A stretch of 64,000 bases of DNA, taken from the NCBI GenBank assembly GCA_030066015.1, contig JASJCL010000012.1:1-64000 (forward strand). The letters are read 5' to 3'. Below the pieces are notes generated by a model that made no database searches, was not told where the DNA came from, and saw only the letters and a list, made by a program, of their open reading frames with translations. The position numbers and the translations under genes were made by a program. This document shows positions 1-8,480 of the stretch, one piece after another. The DNA is from Desulfosarcinaceae bacterium. Its GTDB lineage: Bacteria > Desulfobacterota > Desulfobacteria > Desulfobacterales > Desulfosarcinaceae. Within the stretch, counting starts at the first letter, position 1. The number at the start of each line of letters is the position of its first letter.

Positions 1-115
1 GGACTTCGTCCACCCCGCTCAACAAAATTCTAAAGCGTCGCCGCGCTTCGACCGATATCAGGAGTAAGAGACAGTAATTCATACTGTGCTCCTTCATACT
101 TCCTCCTTCTCTCTC

Positions 116-150
116 TAAGGGATGGCCCCACAGCCCAGGGCCATCCCTTA
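116..150. terminator. Perfect 13-bp hairpin, likely terminator
   Basis: The arms at 116-128 and 138-150 are exact reverse complements with a 9-nt loop. On the plus strand the stem is followed by a short T run (about 153-157), so it fits best as a plus-strand terminator for a gene ending near the window start. It also lies just beyond the stop of the minus-strand Slp gene and could end that transcript. Bases 1-77 are open in two plus-strand frames (stops at 65-67 and 75-77), so the tail of an upstream gene may lie there, but I cannot choose a frame. Confidence 0.55.
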
Positions 151-170
151 CCTTTTTGGGCAGCGTCATT

Positions 171-662
171 TTAGAAGTGGGTGCCGACACCGATACCGAA
201 TTGAAAACGTGGTTCACGATAAACCGGTTCCGCGGGCCATAGTTTCAGCTCGATTAGGTCCAGTTCGGGGTATCGGTATACGGTTTTGCCCAAAGGGCGC
301 GCAGCAACGCCACGGATCTTGGCCACTATGGTGACGAGCCGCTCCGCAGCGTAGACTGCCGGATCCAAAAACTCGTCTGCCTGGACCAAGTAGCGCCCCT
401 CGGAGGTTTTTCTGGCATTGGGGCGTTGGCCAATCTCCAGCGGCAGCTGCAGGAGGACGAGTTCCGTGCCACGGTCGAGCGGCCTTGTGGCGATAATTTT
501 TCCGCCGATCAGGACCACCTCGCCAGCCAGACGCGCCGGGTCTCGGAGCAGCTCGCTGAACGGAATCTCCAAGGTTACCTGGTCCCTCGCCTGCTGGGAT
601 ATCGCTGGTGCGCAGCCGATAATTAGGGCGATCAATGACAATGTAACTAGATAGGGCCGCAT
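171..662 (-). CDS. Slp-family outer-membrane lipoprotein
   Basis: This 163-residue protein starts with a short lipoprotein signal peptide ending in the lipobox LIIGC, with the lipidated Cys at about residue 17. The body matches the Slp/YeaY family in length and pattern: an N-terminal segment of the type FSELLRDPARLAGEVVLIGG, an ELVLLQLPL strand and a C-terminal TVYRYPELDL block. Family members are starvation-inducible outer-membrane lipoproteins of unknown biochemical role. The gene lies 132 bp downstream of the ABC importer genes on the same strand and may be the last gene of that train. The function in this context is not known. Confidence 0.8.
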   Translation of the reverse strand: MRPYLVTLSLIALIIGCAPAISQQARDQVTLEIPFSELLRDPARLAGEVVLIGGKIIATRPLDRGTELVLLQLPLEIGQRPNARKTSEGRYLVQADEFLDPAVYAAERLVTIVAKIRGVAARPLGKTVYRYPELDLIELKLWPAEPVYREPRFQFGIGVGTHF

Positions 663-794
663 CTCGCTTACCTCATCTGGGCGTTTCTACCATGGGTGCA
701 ACTGTCCGCATGCGTTGCCGGTGGTACGCTGTCTTTGAATAATATAAACCGCAGGTCCGATGGAGGCAATTCGGAGGGGGCGGCGCAAAATGCC

Positions 795-1823
795 TCAGGG
801 TAGGATGGCATCCAGACTGGCGACCTCCCCCAAGGGGACCTGAAGCGCGAATCGATCGGCCACAAGACCCTCAATATCGGCGGCGGCGGTCAAACCAAAG
901 CGATGCATGAGATTGCCAATATATTGAAGTTCTTCCTCAATTGGGGTGTATTGGTTGAAAACGATTCGATTTTCAGGGGTGTTCATGGCATATCGGATCA
1001 GCTCCGGGTCTTGATGCCAATATCGAGACAACACTCGGGATACCGTTTGGGGGTGTCGCTTTGCCCACAGGCCCGATCGGACAGCACCGCTGACCAATTG
1101 CTGCACCTGCTGGGGATGTTCATCGATGAGACGACCCTTGACCAGCATGAGGTTGCAAATGAACCCTGGCCAGACCGACTCCACATAGTGCACCAGCCTG
1201 GCATCACCACTCATGAGGGTCTGGGCGGCGAAGGGCTCGCCCACATAGTAGGCATCCAGCGCACCCGAGCTGAGCGCGGCGGCCATGTCGGGCGGATTCA
1301 TCTCGACGATGTTGATCTGATTCTCCAAGCCCGCCTCGGCCATCTCTCTCAGCAGGCACAGGTTGTGGCCCGAGAACCGCATGGGCACTGCCACTGTCTT
1401 ACCGACGAGATCTGCGAGGCCATTCACCGCCAGCCCTTTTTGGGCAACCAGGGTACTCTCATGTCGGTTGCCGATATAAACCACCCTGACATCCACACCC
1501 TGTTGACGTAGCACCACGGCCAGAGGCGCGATCATGAAGGCGGCTTGAATGTCATCGTTCCGCAACGCCTCGGCCATCTCGGCAAAAGAGGCAAACTTGA
1601 TCGCCTTGAATTGAATTCCATCGCCCTCGCGGGTCACATGATCGAGTAGCGGTGCGGCCAAGTTGGTGACCACCGGCATGTACCCCAAGCGTATCACCTG
1701 ACGCTGCGGTCGTTCGGTGTTGAGTCGCCAATGCAAGGCACTGATCAGCAGGAGCCACGCCAAGGCAAATCCGAACAGCCGCCAGAGCAGCGGCAATCGG
1801 CTCCACAGCATCCTAAACGGCAT
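795..1823 (-). CDS. ABC transporter substrate-binding protein, nitrate/sulfonate/taurine (SsuA/NMT1-like) type
   Basis: The protein has 342 residues. A hydrophobic N-terminal segment (about residues 10-27) is followed by a periplasmic-binding fold beginning RLGYMPVVTNLAAPLL and continuing through AFMIAPLAVVLRQQGVDV and ALDAYYVGEPFAAQ, typical of the SsuA/TauA/NrtA/ThiY superfamily. The start overlaps the ATPase gene end by 11 bp, which indicates translational coupling. With the adjacent ATPase and permease it forms a complete importer. The substrate cannot be read from sequence. A sulfonate or small oxyanion is suggested by the family and by the TSUP permease next door. No lipobox is obvious, so the N-terminus may stay membrane-anchored or be cleaved. 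Confidence 0.88.
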   Translation of the reverse strand: MPFRMLWSRLPLLWRLFGFALAWLLLISALHWRLNTERPQRQVIRLGYMPVVTNLAAPLLDHVTREGDGIQFKAIKFASFAEMAEALRNDDIQAAFMIAPLAVVLRQQGVDVRVVYIGNRHESTLVAQKGLAVNGLADLVGKTVAVPMRFSGHNLCLLREMAEAGLENQINIVEMNPPDMAAALSSGALDAYYVGEPFAAQTLMSGDARLVHYVESVWPGFICNLMLVKGRLIDEHPQQVQQLVSGAVRSGLWAKRHPQTVSRVLSRYWHQDPELIRYAMNTPENRIVFNQYTPIEEELQYIGNLMHRFGLTAAADIEGLVADRFALQVPLGEVASLDAILP

Positions 1824-2610
1824 AAGGGACCCCCAGCATCAGATAGATCTCGCTGCGCAGTTGGTTCAACGCTGGCTGGCGTTCGAAATCCCGTGGACGG
1901 TCGAAGCCGAGCGTCCGATCCATCTCTACCTTGGCCGGACGTCCGCTCAGAATGACGATCCGGTCGCCCATGATCAGGGCATCATCGATGTCGTGGGTAA
2001 CAAGAATTGTCGTCTTGCGAATGAACTCGTGCATGTTGACGACCTCTTCACGCATCTTCATATGGGTGAGAAAGTCCAGCCCGCTGAAGGGTTCATCCAT
2101 GAAGAGCGTATCCGGATTGACCGCCAGAGCGCGGGCCAACTCGGCCCGACGCTGCATTCCGCCGGATAATTGACGGGGATAGTGATCCTCGAAGCCCTCC
2201 AACTCGACCATTTCGATCTGCTCTTGGACGCGGGCCCGACGCGCCCGGGGATCCTTGAGGTGTCGGATACCCAGCTCCACGTTCTCCCGTACGGTCAACC
2301 ATGGCAATAGACCGCTGTGTTGAAAAACGAAGATATGGTCTGCCTGGGGGCCGTCCACGAGGCGGCCATTGATCTCAACACTGCCATCGGTGGGACCATC
2401 GAATCCGGCCGTAATTCGCAGCAAGGTCGACTTTCCGCAACCGGAAGGTCCCAAAAGACAGACCATCTCGCCATCACTGACGGATAGGTTAATATCGTCG
2501 AGTACGGGTATCTGGTCACCGTACCCGATACCTGCCTCATCGCTGGATCGCGGCTGGTGGCGTCGGTTGGGATAGGATTTATAGAGATGTCGGATTTCGA
2601 TGTTGCCCAT
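1813..2610 (-). CDS. ABC transporter ATP-binding protein, SsuB/TauB-like
   Basis: The 265-residue ATPase shows Walker A GPSGCGKST, signature LSGGMQRRAELARAL, Walker B LFMDEPFSGLD and the switch-His region ILVTHDIDDAL. These are the hallmarks of the nitrate/sulfonate/taurine importer ATPase family. An upstream in-frame extension to 2817 was rejected because it overlaps the permease and has no family similarity. The chosen ATG at 2610 begins MGNIEIRHLYKSY, six bases after the permease stop. The 3' end overlaps the binding-protein gene. Confidence 0.93.
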   Translation of the reverse strand: MGNIEIRHLYKSYPNRRHQPRSSDEAGIGYGDQIPVLDDINLSVSDGEMVCLLGPSGCGKSTLLRITAGFDGPTDGSVEINGRLVDGPQADHIFVFQHSGLLPWLTVRENVELGIRHLKDPRARRARVQEQIEMVELEGFEDHYPRQLSGGMQRRAELARALAVNPDTLFMDEPFSGLDFLTHMKMREEVVNMHEFIRKTTILVTHDIDDALIMGDRIVILSGRPAKVEMDRTLGFDRPRDFERQPALNQLRSEIYLMLGVPYAV

Positions 2611-2615
2611 GGGAA

Positions 2616-3407
2616 TCAGGTATCCATCCGGTTCCAACTCGCGGCTCCCAGGTGCCCGAGGATCCGCATGATGGTGTCCAATGACAGACCAATGAGGCCG
2701 ATGACAATCATCCCCCCCATAACGTAGTCCATCCGCAGGGCATTGCGACTGTCCAGAATGAGGTAGCCCAGGCCGGACTGCACGGCAATCATCTCCGCAG
2801 CGACCACTACCAGCCATGCAATGGTCACCGAGAGCCTCAGCGCAGTGACGATGTCGGGAACAATGGCGGGAAAGATGATCTTGCGCAAAATCTCGCCGCG
2901 ATTGAAATTGAAATTGGCGGCAACCTGGAAGTAGATCGGATTGATGGCGTTGACGGCAATTGTGGTGGACACCACGATGGGGAAAAAACTCGACAAGAAA
3001 ATAAGAAATATCGCAGGCTTATCTCCAATACCAAACCAAAGCATTGAGAGGGGGATCCACGCCAGGGGTGATATGGGACGCAGAAACTGAATCAAGGGAT
3101 TGATAAACAGGTTGGCACTTTGAAGGCGCCCGAGCAGGATGCCTAAGGGAATGCCGAAAAAGATGGCCAAATAAAACCCGGCCGTGACGCGGTAAAGACT
3201 TGCGACGGCATGTTGCAGCAGAACGCCGCCCGCCATCAGTTCTCCCAATACGGCCATCACCCGCAGGGGACCTGGAAAAACCTGATGATCCCAGCCGCTA
3301 AAGCGAGCCGACAGATCCCACACCAAGACCAGGCCGGCAAATCCCAGGAGCGGGAACAGGAGGCGTCGCCGGTATGAATTCGGTGCTTGGATTTGCGAGA
3401 ATGTCAT
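2616..3407 (-). CDS. ABC transporter permease, SsuC/TauC-like
   Basis: This is a 263-residue integral membrane protein with about six predicted helices and the conserved permease EAA-type loop (ANFNFNRGEILRKIIFPAIVPDIV), as in SsuC/TauC/NrtB. The ATG at 3407 was chosen because an AGGGA sits about nine bases upstream. An in-frame ATG at 3416 is directly abutted by that motif and is less likely. A longer extension to 3632 overlaps the TSUP gene and is not credible. The gene lies between the TSUP permease (23 bp upstream) and the ATPase (5 bp downstream). Confidence 0.9.
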   Translation of the reverse strand: MTFSQIQAPNSYRRRLLFPLLGFAGLVLVWDLSARFSGWDHQVFPGPLRVMAVLGELMAGGVLLQHAVASLYRVTAGFYLAIFFGIPLGILLGRLQSANLFINPLIQFLRPISPLAWIPLSMLWFGIGDKPAIFLIFLSSFFPIVVSTTIAVNAINPIYFQVAANFNFNRGEILRKIIFPAIVPDIVTALRLSVTIAWLVVVAAEMIAVQSGLGYLILDSRNALRMDYVMGGMIVIGLIGLSLDTIMRILGHLGAASWNRMDT

Positions 3408-3430
3408 GCCATCCATTCCCTGCGCTGGGG

Positions 3431-4189
3431 TCAATAGGAATTGTAGATGAGGTGGATGCCAATGAGGGTCAGCAGGAACACAAAGACCTCCTTGAGGCGT
3501 CGTTCTTGAATGCGCTCCATCAGCCGGGGGCCCAATTGCCCTCCTACAAGGACACCCGGTAGGGCCCACAACAATACGCCCGGATGGGATTTGGCCCCTA
3601 ATATCCAGTGAATCAACGCCCCCAGTAGGCAAGTCCCAAATATGGTGGTGATACTGGTAGCCACCGCTGTATGCATGCGCAGGTTAAGGCGGCTGCGCAA
3701 AAGGGGAATGAGCCACTCCCCAATGCTGACGCTGAGCATACCGCTGGCCACGGCCATGGCCGATACCACGACGGCATAGGATTTGGCCTGTTGGATAGGG
3801 ATGCGCGGCAGCCCGGCGGCCGCATATTCCTGATGGGCGGATACGAACAGAAAGGCTGTCGTCAGCGTCAGCATCCCAAGAAATAACTCCAGGTGATCGG
3901 CCGTCAAGCGAGTGGTCGCCCACCCGCCTGCGGCAAGACCGGGAACCGCCACCATCAACAAAAAGAGCGCCAGGCGCATATCGATTTGCCTTTTGCGAGC
4001 ATAGGCCACGGTGCCGGACGCCATCCCGACGCTCTGGATTAGCAAGGAGGTGTAGACTGCCGCATCGGGCCGAAGCTTCATCACGATCAACAAAAAGGGC
4101 ATCCACAAGATGCCACCGCCTATCCCCACCGAAGAGGCCGCCGTGGCGATGAGGATACCCACTGGAAATGCCAACCAAGCTTCACTCAC
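3431..4189 (-). CDS. TauE/SafE (TSUP) family anion permease
   Basis: The 252-residue polytopic membrane protein has about eight hydrophobic segments and the TSUP-type glycine-rich helices SSVGIGGGILWMPFL and GGQLGPRLMERI in two repeat halves. Characterised TSUP members export or import sulfite, sulfoacetate, taurine-related anions or other organic anions. I place the start at the GTG at 4189, which overlaps the stop of the upstream HAMP gene and puts the first helix right after the N-terminus. Longer starts would run inside the HAMP gene. The overlap couples it to the chemosensory cluster, while downstream it is followed closely by the ABC importer. Its substrate may be the same anion or a product of its metabolism. 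Confidence 0.82.
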   Translation of the reverse strand: MSEAWLAFPVGILIATAASSVGIGGGILWMPFLLIVMKLRPDAAVYTSLLIQSVGMASGTVAYARKRQIDMRLALFLLMVAVPGLAAGGWATTRLTADHLELFLGMLTLTTAFLFVSAHQEYAAAGLPRIPIQQAKSYAVVVSAMAVASGMLSVSIGEWLIPLLRSRLNLRMHTAVATSITTIFGTCLLGALIHWILGAKSHPGVLLWALPGVLVGGQLGPRLMERIQERRLKEVFVFLLTLIGIHLIYNSY

Positions 4190-4811
4190 TTGGACCGCTA
4201 TCCACGGTATAAAAATTAAAGTATTCGACCATTTCAGCCATGGTGTCGATCTCACTCTGCAGCGCCGTGAAGGTCGCCTGCAATCGACGATGCGTCTCCC
4301 CGGTCGAGACAGCACTGGACACTTCGGCCGAGGCCGAATCGAGGTGGCTTTGGACAGAGGCGCACAAATTGCGTGACATCAGCGTGATCTCTTGGAGATT
4401 GCTGGACATTTCATTTATAACATCGCCCAGTTGGGACAATTCATTATGGGAATGTATCTGGATAGTGCGTCGAAGGTCCCCTCGTGAGATAGCCTGTGAT
4501 ACCCCGATCATGTGCTGCAATGGTTCGGTAATATGTTTGATGAACATGGTCAGCACAATGATGATCACAAAAAGGATGATCGCTACCATTAAGAGCGCCT
4601 TACTGCGCAGGTGCTGAATAGGGGCTAAGGCGTCTTCGGCGGAGAGCTGTCCCCCTGCATAAGCGGCCAAATTTGCGTGGAGATCGCCACTGAGGCGGCC
4701 ACTCCCGGTTTCAGCGACAAATTCGAGCCCAACGAGAAGCGCAGCGAACCCGATCAGCAGAAAGTAGGTGATCATCGAGCGCTGAAGCGAGTATTTTGAA
4801 TTGGCGGTCAT
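4182..4811 (-). CDS. HAMP-domain membrane protein without a signalling hairpin (HAMP protein 1)
   Basis: The 209-residue protein has a transmembrane helix at about 14-33, a short periplasmic segment of about 40 residues, a second helix at about 72-92 and a HAMP domain (KHITEPLQHMIGVSQAISRGDLRRTI). A helical cytoplasmic tail follows, ending near EYFNFYTVDSGPSE. It has no methyl-accepting signalling hairpin, kinase or cyclase domain. A second protein of the same layout lies in the same cluster (12282-12914). Either it modulates the neighbouring receptor, forming mixed arrays, or it is a remnant of a shortened chemoreceptor. The stop overlaps the TSUP start. No known family name is assigned. Confidence 0.75.
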   Translation of the reverse strand: MTANSKYSLQRSMITYFLLIGFAALLVGLEFVAETGSGRLSGDLHANLAAYAGGQLSAEDALAPIQHLRSKALLMVAIILFVIIIVLTMFIKHITEPLQHMIGVSQAISRGDLRRTIQIHSHNELSQLGDVINEMSSNLQEITLMSRNLCASVQSHLDSASAEVSSAVSTGETHRRLQATFTALQSEIDTMAEMVEYFNFYTVDSGPSE

Positions 4812-4866
4812 CGGTACCGGTCACTCTGGCTTAGGGTGGCGGCCGGGGCAACGGGCGCAGGAGGCG

Positions 4867-5811
4867 TCAGATGACGGCGGCGAGAGGCATCCTTTTGCGC
4901 ACTTCCTGGGCCAGTTGGGTGTAGGCCTGGCCAGCTTTACTGTCGGGATCGTAGTGCATCACCGGTTTGCCCATGATCTGGGCCTCTTTGACCTTGTTGT
5001 CGTAGGGGATCCGGCCGACGAAGGTCTGCGTTGGGTACATGCCCTGGATCTTCTGGGAAATCATGTTGGACGCATCGCTGGCATCATCAAACATGGTGAT
5101 GAGTACCTGGGCTTGGATCCAGGGATTGGTCTTGCCACGGATCATCTTAATCAATCGCAAAATCTGGTCCACCCCGTGGGTGGATAGGAAGTCGCACTGA
5201 CAGGGGATGATTACATGGCCGGCGGCGGTGAGAGCGTTGAGGGTAAACAGGTCCACGGATGGCGGTGTGTCGATAAGGATGTGGTCATATTGGTCGGTAA
5301 TTGATTGCAGTCGATCAATCAGCATGTACTCAAAATTTTCGGCATGAAAATATTTTTTATTGAGCAGAATCATTCCCTTGTTGGAAGGCAGCAGTGCCAG
5401 GCGGGGGACCCTCGTGGGACGCACCGACGCGTCAAGGGAGGGTTCTCTGTCCTGGACCACATCGTAAAAAGAGCGCCCCTCGCGAACGCCGAGACTCAAG
5501 CTCAAATTGGCCTGAATGTCGAAATCCACCAGCAGTACTTTATGGCCGGTGGCCGCCAGTGCGGCACCTAAATTCAAGGTGGTGGAGGTTTTGGCAACCC
5601 CCCCTTTCTGATTGCTGACGGCGATGATGTTGGCACGTTTGGCGGCCTTTGCGCCAGCAAAATCCAGGAATTCAATCTGTTGCACCGAGACGGGCCGGTA
5701 GGCGGAGAAGATGTTGCCGCAGCGGGTACAGCGGGCCAAGAAACGGTTGCCTTTGACCTTTTCATCGGCGACGCTGTAGCGGGTTTCACAATGTTGACAG
5801 ACGACAATCAT
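4867..5811 (-). CDS. ParA/MinD-type ATPase with N-terminal zinc ribbon, chemosensory-cluster positioning protein
   Basis: The 314-residue protein starts with an MJ0042-type zinc ribbon (Cys5, Cys8, Cys28, Cys31). A ParA ATPase follows, with deviant Walker A KGGVAKTST (about 68-76), the A' motif VLLVDFDIQ and Walker B HILIDTPPS. The start at 5811 has a strong AAGGAG six bases upstream, so the longer reading to 5865 is rejected. ParA homologues encoded in che clusters (ParC of Vibrio, PpfA of Rhodobacter) position chemoreceptor arrays, which is the likely role here. The zinc ribbon matches the layout at the N-terminus of the CheB at 16732-17967, where the first two cysteines are also at 5 and 8. 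Confidence 0.88.
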   Translation of the reverse strand: MIVVCQHCETRYSVADEKVKGNRFLARCTRCGNIFSAYRPVSVQQIEFLDFAGAKAAKRANIIAVSNQKGGVAKTSTTLNLGAALAATGHKVLLVDFDIQANLSLSLGVREGRSFYDVVQDREPSLDASVRPTRVPRLALLPSNKGMILLNKKYFHAENFEYMLIDRLQSITDQYDHILIDTPPSVDLFTLNALTAAGHVIIPCQCDFLSTHGVDQILRLIKMIRGKTNPWIQAQVLITMFDDASDASNMISQKIQGMYPTQTFVGRIPYDNKVKEAQIMGKPVMHYDPDSKAGQAYTQLAQEVRKRMPLAAVI

Positions 5812-5888
5812 TCCGGACTCCTTGTTCACCGGACCGACCGCATCCAGCCGGTAGTTGAAAGACACAGCCGGCGGCTGTGCAAAACGTG

Positions 5889-6968
5889 TCAGACCATCAG
5901 CGCAGTGATCGCATCGGGCAGCTGCGGCTCTTCAAGAACCACGTCGGCCACGCCCAAGCCAATGGCGTTATCCGTCAGGTTGGGGTAGACACAGGTATCT
6001 ACTGCCTGTGCCATGGAGACGCCTGAGGCGTGCTGGATCTGAGCAAGACCACTGGCACCGTCATTCCCTGTACCGGTAAGCAGAACCCCCACTGTATTTT
6101 GGTGAAAGACATTGGCCGCTGACGTAAACAGGGCGTTGAGCGGTTCAACTGCAGGGCTCTTGGCGACCAGACAGGGCAGGCCCTCCTGGTTGGTGCCGAT
6201 TTCCAGGCCAGCCCCAAGCGGGCTTATGTAGCAGGTGCCCGCCTGGAGGACATCTCCGTCACGACCCACCGCCACATGCCAGGGCACTTGTTCGTCAAAC
6301 TTCTGAACGAAGGCATCGATCACCTTGGGGGCGATCTCCTGGACGACGACCACCGCCGTCGGCAGTTCGGGCGGCAACTGAGAGATGAGGCGGATGACGG
6401 TGTTGGGTCCGCCCAGGGTCGTCCCCAGTGTTACCAAGTAGTCTAATGGCAGGTCGTCTGCCGGCTTTTTCGGCTGTGCTACCGGCATTGATGGCAATTG
6501 TACCCGACGAATATTGTGCATGTTGACCGCGCTGGCCATCTTGACACGATCAAGGAGTTTCTGCCGGGCCTGGTCGATATCGGCGGACACGGCACCCGAT
6601 GGTTTGGGGACGAAGTCGACCACTCCCAAACGTAAGGCTTCAAAGGTGATTGCACCGTCGCCGGCCAGGGAACTCAAGACGACGATGGGCACCGGTGTCT
6701 CAATCATTAAATGACGGATGGTGGTCAAACCGTCCATGCGCGGCATGTCGATATCCAGAGTGATCACATCGGGTCGAAGCGACTCCACCTTGGCCAGGCC
6801 TTCCAGGCCGTCTCGCGCCGTTTCGACCACTTCGATGTCGTCATCTGAGGAGAGAATGTCAGCGACCGCCCGGCGCATGAAGGCCGCATCATCCACCACG
6901 AGAGCTCTTATTTTGGTTTTCGTCGTGTCTTGTTGTGTCATATCCGTCGTACTGGGGGTTGGTAGCAC
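5889..6968 (-). CDS. CheB-like receiver protein with degenerate methylesterase domain
   Basis: The protein has 359 residues. The receiver domain (about 20-125) keeps the acidic pocket (VVDD), phospho-acceptor Asp72 (TLDIDMP) and the conserved Lys (PKP). The C-terminal domain aligns with CheB methylesterase, but the GASTGG nucleophile motif reads GTTLGG (Thr184 in place of Ser) and the catalytic-His motif QHM reads QEI (Glu211). Only the Asp of LTGTGNDGA (Asp303) remains. It is therefore probably not an active esterase or deamidase and may act as a phospho-regulated adaptor. The GTG start overlaps the upstream stop by one base (TAGTG). An internal ATG at 6941 is an alternative. Neither has a clear Shine-Dalgarno sequence, which fits coupled translation. 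Confidence 0.85.
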   Translation of the reverse strand: MLPTPSTTDMTQQDTTKTKIRALVVDDAAFMRRAVADILSSDDDIEVVETARDGLEGLAKVESLRPDVITLDIDMPRMDGLTTIRHLMIETPVPIVVLSSLAGDGAITFEALRLGVVDFVPKPSGAVSADIDQARQKLLDRVKMASAVNMHNIRRVQLPSMPVAQPKKPADDLPLDYLVTLGTTLGGPNTVIRLISQLPPELPTAVVVVQEIAPKVIDAFVQKFDEQVPWHVAVGRDGDVLQAGTCYISPLGAGLEIGTNQEGLPCLVAKSPAVEPLNALFTSAANVFHQNTVGVLLTGTGNDGASGLAQIQHASGVSMAQAVDTCVYPNLTDNAIGLGVADVVLEEPQLPDAITALMV

Positions 6969-8422
6969 TATTGTAGAAGATGGTTGCTGATGTCGGTTGG
7001 TGACGCCACATTATGGGCCAAGGCGCTGTCGCGGAGCGTTTCCAACGTGTCCGCGACGACGGCCAATTGCGGATCCGCCACAACGATCTGACCGCCATTG
7101 TCACGCACCGTCCGCACCCCATCCAGGGTCCCGATCTCGGCACCGGATAAGAAGGCAACGCTGAGACGTTCGCCAAATGCAGCGGCTGCCGAACTCAGGA
7201 TCTTATCGATGGGGTTTGTATCCATGAGGCCGCCATTTACTTCGTCCGTCTCTTGCACCAAAACAGGCTGGTGGTCCGCTTCGGTAAAGGACATGGCGCG
7301 GCCGTTGGTGCTCAAATAGCAGTGACCGCTCATCAGCGGTGTTTGGGTCTCCAGAGGTAGCACAGGGAGTGGACAGCGGGCGTTAAAGTAGGCGGCGAGG
7401 GTATCCGTCAACGCCGGTGGCAAAGATTGGAGGACCACCACAGCTGCGGTGCAATCCGCTTTTAGCTGCGCCAGGCAGGCGGTCAGGTCGCCGAAGCCGC
7501 CCGGCCCAACGTTGACAAGGTGCAGACGATCGCACGCCGGACCGTGATTGACGAGCGCGGATCTCTCGCCCAACAAGGACGGTGTCCGCATCCGGCGAAA
7601 ACGCTCGATACGGGCAGCCGCCGAACGGTGTATGCGCTCAACAATTTTCTGCTGCTGAACGAGGATATTGCCGCTCTTTGTGGGCTTGCTCATGAAATCC
7701 ACGGCGCCCAGGTTCAAAAAATGGATGATGGTCTGGTGAGCGGCGTTGCCCAGATTGCTCATGATCACCACCGGGCAGGGGTTTTTAATCATGATGTGTT
7801 TCAAGGCCGTGCTACCGTTCATCACCGGCATGTTGATATCCAGGGAGATGATGTCGGGTTTCAGGGATTCTAGCTGGGCCAACGCCTCCTCCCCGTTTTT
7901 CGCGGTCCCCACCACCTCGATGTTCTCATCCGCATTGAGCATGCTGACGAGAATTTTGCACATGATGGACGAGTCCTCCACCACCAGTACCCGCAGTTGA
8001 TCGTGAGATTCGTCCTGGATTAGGCGCGCGGCGATCTCCTCACCACTCTGGCTGTCACGCTCATCCGCTTGGTGGGCAGCCTCCATCAACAGGTACTGAT
8101 AGCCTTGCTCAATCGTACGGTCGATGGTGGTGTCTTCCGCAACGGTCTCGAAGCTGCCGCTTTGCCAGCCCATAATGGCGTAGAAGGCGTCTTCCCCTTT
8201 GAGGGACTGTGTTTCGGCGTGAACGATGGCCCCCGCGTCGATGTAGATCATGCCTTGCTGATCATCCTGCGTCACCTGGATTCCCAGGCTCACGGCGGAC
8301 AGGCAGCAAATCTGGATCAGATCCGCGAGTTGAATGTTTTTCAAGGTGCCAGCAAAACCGACGCCTTGCTTTGTCCCGTTCTGGGCGGTGGTCAATTTCG
8401 TTCTACTTTCGCTTTCAGACAC
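6968..8422 (-). CDS. PATAN (DUF4388)-receiver-CheB-like fusion with dead catalytic centre
   Basis: This is a 484-residue, three-domain protein. Residues 20-125 resemble the PATAN/DUF4388 domain (FAGTLKNIQLADLIQICCLS, then an AIVHAET strand). Residues 143-260 are a receiver domain with phospho-acceptor Asp195 (SLDINMP). Residues 298-480 are a CheB-methylesterase-like fold in which the nucleophile motif is GPGGFG and the His site is QSL (Ser333), and the LTGMGxDG motif is rewritten as LSGAEIGTLDG. All three catalytic residues appear lost. The GTG start has no clear ribosome-binding site. It is translationally coupled to the next CheB-like gene. PATAN domains are thought to mediate protein interactions in bacterial signalling. 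The function of this fusion is unknown. Confidence 0.82.
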   Translation of the reverse strand: MSESESRTKLTTAQNGTKQGVGFAGTLKNIQLADLIQICCLSAVSLGIQVTQDDQQGMIYIDAGAIVHAETQSLKGEDAFYAIMGWQSGSFETVAEDTTIDRTIEQGYQYLLMEAAHQADERDSQSGEEIAARLIQDESHDQLRVLVVEDSSIMCKILVSMLNADENIEVVGTAKNGEEALAQLESLKPDIISLDINMPVMNGSTALKHIMIKNPCPVVIMSNLGNAAHQTIIHFLNLGAVDFMSKPTKSGNILVQQQKIVERIHRSAAARIERFRRMRTPSLLGERSALVNHGPACDRLHLVNVGPGGFGDLTACLAQLKADCTAAVVVLQSLPPALTDTLAAYFNARCPLPVLPLETQTPLMSGHCYLSTNGRAMSFTEADHQPVLVQETDEVNGGLMDTNPIDKILSSAAAAFGERLSVAFLSGAEIGTLDGVRTVRDNGGQIVVADPQLAVVADTLETLRDSALAHNVASPTDISNHLLQ

Positions 8423-8480
8423 TATTGAAGTCGGTCGCAGAGGGCGCCTAGTTGGGAAGACTTCCCGGGAGTACGGACCT

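Noticed and set aside
1813-2817. N-terminal extension of the ABC ATPase
   Set aside because: The extra 69 residues overlap the permease gene and have no similarity to the family.
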